This document shows, piece by piece, positions 60,843-64,000 of a stretch of 64,000 nt of DNA; within the stretch, counting starts at the first letter, position 1; the number at the start of each line of letters is the position of its first letter. Source of the stretch: JAJFFW01 sp038534195 (lineage in GTDB: Bacteria; Pseudomonadota; Alphaproteobacteria; Caulobacterales; Parvularculaceae); assembly GCA_038534195.1 (NCBI GenBank), contig JBCAXE010000017.1:5452-69451 (forward strand), in the 5' to 3' direction. The position numbers and the translations under genes were made by a program. Below the pieces are notes generated by a model. That model was not told the origin of the DNA. It saw nothing but the letters and a program-made list of their open reading frames with translations, and ran no database searches.

Positions 60843-61307
60843 ATGTCCGACATCGAAACCCCGACAAACGATCAGCCCGTGATGGACCCGGCGCTTCGCG
60901 TTAAAGCGCTGATCGCATTGACACAGGAACTGACGGCGATCTTCGTCGAAGAGAACAAGGCGCTGAAGGCGCGCCGTCCTGGCGACATGGCGCTCCTACA
61001 GGCCGACAAGGCCCGCCTCGCCGCCGCCTACGCCAACACAATCCGCCAGGTGGGCGAAGATCGAGGGCTTGTGGAAAGCGCCGGCGACGAATTGCTGGCG
61101 CAGTTAAAAGACATCACCCGCACCTTTGAAGCGCGCGCCCAAGAACAGCGCGCACTCCTGTCAGGTGCGCAAATGGCCGGCGAAAGCGTCCTGCGGGCGA
61201 TCGCTGATGAAGTGGCGTCCCAGAACAAGCCGCAAACCTATAGCGGCAACGGAGCCGCCGCAGAAAACGGCGACGCCGCGCCGCTTCACTTACGCGAACA
61301 AGCCTAA
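60843..61307 (+). CDS. flbY: FlgN/FlbY-like flagellar export chaperone
   Basis: 154 aa, helical. DPALRVKALIALTQELTAIF, VEENKALKARRPGDMALLQA and DKARLAAAYANTIRQ form the FlgN-like coiled-coil pair. It follows flgI and cheL as flbY does in Caulobacter. Likely cytoplasmic chaperone or regulator for hook-filament proteins; the assignment rests on operon order plus helical pattern. Confidence 0.68.
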   Translation: MSDIETPTNDQPVMDPALRVKALIALTQELTAIFVEENKALKARRPGDMALLQADKARLAAAYANTIRQVGEDRGLVESAGDELLAQLKDITRTFEARAQEQRALLSGAQMAGESVLRAIADEVASQNKPQTYSGNGAAAENGDAAPLHLREQA

Positions 61308-61318
61308 GTGTCCGGCGA

Positions 61319-62026
61319 CTACTCTTTCAGCGCAGCCGGCACGCCCGCAGTATAATCCGTTGTCCAATTATTATCGATGGCGGTCTCAACCAGCCGATGA
61401 GACATGGCCGTTGAGATAGCTTCCGGCGTGGCCGCGGCGCCGGGTTCACCGCTCAGAATTTTCGACGATGCGGCGCCGGCCGCCTGTTCGAACGACACGG
61501 ACGTGACCGCGCCCTGGCGCCGATCCGCATGGGCCTGCATATCCTGCAGGAACAAGACGAGATTTAAACGGTAATTGTCGGATCCGACGCCGCCCGAAAT
61601 AATCTGTTGGTGTGCGAACAAAACGAGATTGTTCTGCGTATCATTGACCGCCCTCGTCACTTGCGCGAGCGTATTGAACTCATTGAGATCATCATAGCTG
61701 AGGCCGAGATTGGCGCCCGCCGTAAAGTGACCAACGAGAATGCAGCCCGCGGCCGCGGCCACATCCGTACAGCCGTCGAAATTAACAAAGAAAGTCGCGC
61801 CGCCGGCGGTCGTGGCGACCATAAACGGCGGCAGGCCGGGATCGTTCTCGCTGAGCGCCGTCGTAATGCTCAATTCGGCCAGAAGCGCTGTCACATCGGC
61901 GGCGCTGATCGTTTCCAGCACCCGATTTTTGCTCAACGTGGAATTCGACGTCGATTGCGCCGACGCGCCTGAAATCGTGACAACTAATGAGAGAACGGCC
62001 GCAACCGCTTTGCAAATACCCGGCAT
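61319..62026 (-). CDS. Exported YbjN-like protein
   Basis: 235 aa from the ATG at 62026 (MPGICKAVAAVLSLVVTISG, a signal peptide). The mature part has VLETISAADVTALLAELSIT and the FFVNFDGCTD ... CILVGHFTAG stretch, resembling YbjN-domain proteins where this segment ends a beta strand before a Cys pair; both cysteines are present. Next is YDDLNEFNTLAQVTRA. The function of this family is poorly known. Divergent from the lysozyme gene, with a CRP-type palindrome in between. Confidence 0.6.
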   Translation of the reverse strand: MPGICKAVAAVLSLVVTISGASAQSTSNSTLSKNRVLETISAADVTALLAELSITTALSENDPGLPPFMVATTAGGATFFVNFDGCTDVAAAAGCILVGHFTAGANLGLSYDDLNEFNTLAQVTRAVNDTQNNLVLFAHQQIISGGVGSDNYRLNLVLFLQDMQAHADRRQGAVTSVSFEQAAGAASSKILSGEPGAAATPEAISTAMSHRLVETAIDNNWTTDYTAGVPAALKE

Positions 62027-62148
62027 TTCGTAACCCCTGCTTTTAAACGCCGGCCCCAACATCCATCAAGAAAATGGCCGGCTTCTCGCCAATTCAGACG
62101 CGGGGGTCACACTTTACAATACGCCACACGCGATACTTTATGACACTG

Positions 62149-62166
62149 GTGTGAAGGATATCACAC
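62149..62166. promoter_or_regulatory. CRP/FNR-family type palindrome
   Basis: GTGTGA-AGGATA-TCACAC, a perfect 6-6-6 inverted repeat containing TGTGA-N6-TCACA, the CRP core. It sits between the YbjN-like gene (123 nt) and the lysozyme gene (135 nt), so it could serve either. The regulator is unknown. Confidence 0.55.
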
Positions 62167-62300
62167 TTGCAGGAGAATCAAAGCAATGAGGCCATTTATG
62201 CCCCCTCATGGCCGCATTCTGGCCTACACACGTCACCAGATTAACGATATGGTTTGACGAAGAGAGTTGGCCCAATCGTGGGGTCTCGGGGATTCGCTCT

Positions 62301-63476
62301 ATGAAAATGTCACAAAACGGGATTGACCTCCTGAAGCGGTTTGAAGGCCTTGAACTGGAGGCCTATCAGGATATCGCCGGAATCTGGACAATCGGATACG
62401 GCCATACGGGCCCCGACGTGAAGCCGGGCCAGCGGATCTCCGAACGTGAGGCGGAAAACCTTCTACGACAGGATTTGCGCCCGCGCGAGCAGGCCGTCGG
62501 TCGGCTCACCAATGTGGATTTGAACCAGAACGAATTCGATGCGCTGGTCAGCTTCGTCTATAATGTAGGGATTGAAGCCTATCGCGGCTCCACCGCCCGG
62601 CGGCGGCTGAATAAAGGCGATCGCCTCGGCGCGGCGGATGCGCTGACCTGGTGGAACAAGGCGACCGTCGGCGGCGTTCTGCGGCCGGTCACAGGACTGA
62701 CGCGCCGGCGCGCAGCGGAACGGGCCCTGTTCCTGACGCCGACCAATCCGCCGATCGTTCGCAACCCCGAAGAGATCGCCGAAAATTCGCGCATGACGCC
62801 GGTGGAAGATTCGCCGCGCCGCGGCGGGCTTGGCGAAAGCCGCACAATCCAGGGCGCGACGGTCGCCGGCGGCGCTGGCGTCGCAGCGTCCACCATGGGC
62901 CGCAACGACGCGCAGGAACTCGACGCCATGGAAACGCGGATCGAGCATGGCGACGATCTCATTCTCGATGACAGCAACCCGGACGACCGGCGCGAAGACA
63001 ACATGGACGACAGTAACCTGCCGGGCGCACGCGACGACGCCCCGGCGGATACGACGGCGGATGATGCGCCAAGCGACGAGGCGCCTGCAGATCCCCCGCC
63101 AGCCGAAGATGACACGCCCGCGGTTGACGATACGCCTACGGACGAGACGCCGATAGACGACACACCACCTCCTGGCTCCGACGAGGAAGTGATCATCATC
63201 GACGGCGAAACAGACCTTGATCCGGGGATAGAAACAGAGCCGGAAACGGAGCCGGAGCCGGAGACAGAGCCGGAAACGCAACCTGAAACTGAAACCGCCG
63301 CGCCATCTAACGATGATCTCTCCGAAACCATCCTTGTGGATGACGACCGGCCGTCAAAGCATGAAAAGCACGCTGCGGATGCGCAAATTCAGATGGCGCT
63401 GCTGATCATGATCGTGTTGTCGATCGCCTTCGTGATCTTCTCGCGGATCGACGACTGGATGAATTATCGCCGCTAG
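62301..63476 (+). CDS. GH24 (phage-type) lysozyme with acidic linker and C-terminal membrane anchor
   Basis: 391 aa from the ATG at 62301. Residues ~5-150 are a T4-lysozyme-like domain: E15, D24 and T30 (FEGLELEAYQDIAGIWTIGY) keep the exact E-x8-D-x5-T spacing of the catalytic triad, and ALVSFVYNVG and TGLTRRRAAERALF follow. Residues ~160-345 are a low-complexity Asp/Glu/Pro-rich region, including Glu-Thr-Glu-Pro repeats around 63236-63290. Residues ~363-381 (IQMALLIMIVLSIAFVIFSR) form a membrane helix with basic end NYRR. There is no N-terminal signal peptide. No phage genes adjoin it. Role may be in cell-wall remodelling; topology is unresolved. Confidence 0.82.
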   Translation: MKMSQNGIDLLKRFEGLELEAYQDIAGIWTIGYGHTGPDVKPGQRISEREAENLLRQDLRPREQAVGRLTNVDLNQNEFDALVSFVYNVGIEAYRGSTARRRLNKGDRLGAADALTWWNKATVGGVLRPVTGLTRRRAAERALFLTPTNPPIVRNPEEIAENSRMTPVEDSPRRGGLGESRTIQGATVAGGAGVAASTMGRNDAQELDAMETRIEHGDDLILDDSNPDDRREDNMDDSNLPGARDDAPADTTADDAPSDEAPADPPPAEDDTPAVDDTPTDETPIDDTPPPGSDEEVIIIDGETDLDPGIETEPETEPEPETEPETQPETETAAPSNDDLSETILVDDDRPSKHEKHAADAQIQMALLIMIVLSIAFVIFSRIDDWMNYRR

Positions 63477-63509
63477 GCGAGCGCTAAATGGCGACGATCC
63501 CTAAGCCGA

Positions 63510-63580
63510 AACGCCCGTCCCTCACGACGGATGCTGCGCGTGATGGGTTCCTATCCCATCACCCTAAGGATTGGGGCGTT
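63510..63580. repeat. Nested inverted repeats downstream of the lysozyme gene
   Basis: An outer pair AACGCCC (63510-63516) and GGGCGTT (63574-63580) encloses a perfect inner hairpin TGATGGG / CCCATCA (63541-63547, 63555-63561). It looks like a structured intergenic element. It begins the ~440-nt stretch 63477-63920 in which I see no gene. Confidence 0.45.
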
Positions 63581-63673
63581 GCGTTGGAAGGCTGGTAGTG
63601 GCGCATTTTTTATACGGAGTACAAAGACCCCTCATCAGACCACCTACAAAAAAATTCGCCTAGCAATAAATCA

Positions 63674-63715
63674 CCCCTCATCCTGAGGAGCGCGAAGCGG
63701 GTCATGAAGGATTGG
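63674..63715. repeat. Imperfect palindromic repeat of the common alphaproteobacterial type
   Basis: ACCCCTCATCCTGAGGAGCG, then CGAAGCGGGTCATGAAGGATT. The CTCATCCTGAGGAG...GAAGGAT(G) pattern is familiar from dispersed intergenic repeats in several alphaproteobacteria; recognition is from memory. The outer arms CATCCT and AGGATT pair imperfectly and the inner CCTCA/TGAGG pair perfectly. The A/T-richer DNA from 63720 to 63920 shows nothing I can name. Confidence 0.5.
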
Positions 63716-63920
63716 CGGCGCGCGCTGAGGTCGGACGTAGATTCTTCACGGCCACGGGTTGCCCAGCGCTTTAAAGAGTCGTGGGACATCAATTAGATAA
63801 ATACTAACGCAAACCGCGCTAGGCCCCATACTCAATCAAAACGTCTGAAATTCGCCAAAAGCGGAAGTAGCACGCAAAACTGCTAATGACTGCAAAGTGC
63901 CTCAAACTTGCCGTTCAGGA

Positions 63921-64000
63921 TCAATCACCGCTCTCTTCGAGTGCAGTCTTAATTCGCTGAATTACATTAATCGTCGATTTTTGCAGCTTTAACTGTTCCT
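63921..64000 (-). CDS. C-terminal end of an unidentified gene (partial)
   Basis: The minus strand reads EQLKLQKSTINVIQRIKTAL then EESGD and a TGA at 63923-63921. The amphipathic, coding-like character suggests a true protein end, but 25 residues are too few to name it and the other two frames stop within 11 codons. The gene continues beyond the right edge. Confidence 0.4.
   Translation of the reverse strand, partial: EQLKLQKSTINVIQRIKTALEESGD

Noticed and set aside
62301..63476. Prophage remnant marked by the lysozyme
   Set aside because: No holin, spanin, tail, integrase or att-like repeats nearby; flanks are ordinary chromosomal genes.
63510..63580. tRNA-like layout (7-bp outer stem, T-arm-like inner hairpin with TTC loop, ~71 nt)
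   Set aside because: The inner stem does not directly adjoin the 3' outer strand, the loop lacks the invariant A, and no D or anticodon arm can be drawn.
1..64000. CRISPR array, insertion sequence or integron
   Set aside because: I found no regular repeat-spacer pattern, transposase, integrase or recombinase frame anywhere in the window.

Overview
The window reads as chromosome of a free-living, flagellated alphaproteobacterium of the Caulobacterales/Parvularculales/Hyphomonadales type. The evidence is gene content: fliX divergent from flgI-cheL-flbY, an RNase E with a large acidic insertion in its S1 domain, a MotE/DUF6468/FliM/FliL flagellar block, a maltodextrin locus like the Caulobacter mal locus, and a perfect CtrA-type box. 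The sequence is GC-rich throughout. I see no rRNA, tRNA, CRISPR array, insertion sequence or prophage.

1-7.9 kb is housekeeping: the 5' part of accA, an unrecognised exported protein with a small membrane protein, aroK-aroB, a CNNM/CorC membrane protein, a TetA-like MFS exporter, a two-helix K+ channel and an anchored coiled-coil protein. 8-12.2 kb holds a family-4 and a family-9 glycosyltransferase whose 3' end runs out of frame into the last 59 codons of a second infC (IF-3) copy, then an alpha/beta hydrolase and folD.

12.1-29.1 kb is a starch/maltodextrin utilisation locus: GH97, a DUF6445-like protein, a GH13 lipoprotein, two flavin-dependent 'tryptophan halogenase' family proteins, a TonB-dependent receptor, two more GH13 enzymes, a LacI regulator and an MFS sugar permease. 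A TGYAA-N4-TTGCA type element recurs before every transcription unit except the second halogenase and is the probable LacI operator. The likely route is receptor import, hydrolysis in the periplasm, uptake by the permease and cleavage by cytoplasmic alpha-glucosidase.

29.3-43 kb holds an unusual nucleotidyltransferase-like gene, prfB with its classic +1 frameshift, PBP1A, an amidase, a perfect CtrA box and a long hairpin-rich leader before rne, an M48 protease, a DsbA-like protein and FadL. 43-49.8 kb is signalling: a PF10118-type protein, a PilZ plus PhcB-like methyltransferase divergent from a six-helix sensor kinase (candidate hydroxy-fatty-acid methyl ester signalling), a DEAD-box helicase and a diguanylate cyclase.

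49.8-61.3 kb is flagellar: fliL-fliM-DUF6468-motE-TPR on minus, flgF-flgG-flgA-flgH and flgI-cheL-flbY on plus, with fliX and dksA between. The two plus-strand operons share a sigma-54 type promoter and a ~26-bp upstream element whose distance differs by 11 bp, one helical turn. The window ends with a YbjN-like protein, a perfect CRP-type palindrome, a tail-anchored GH24 lysozyme, palindromic intergenic DNA and a gene end running off the edge.
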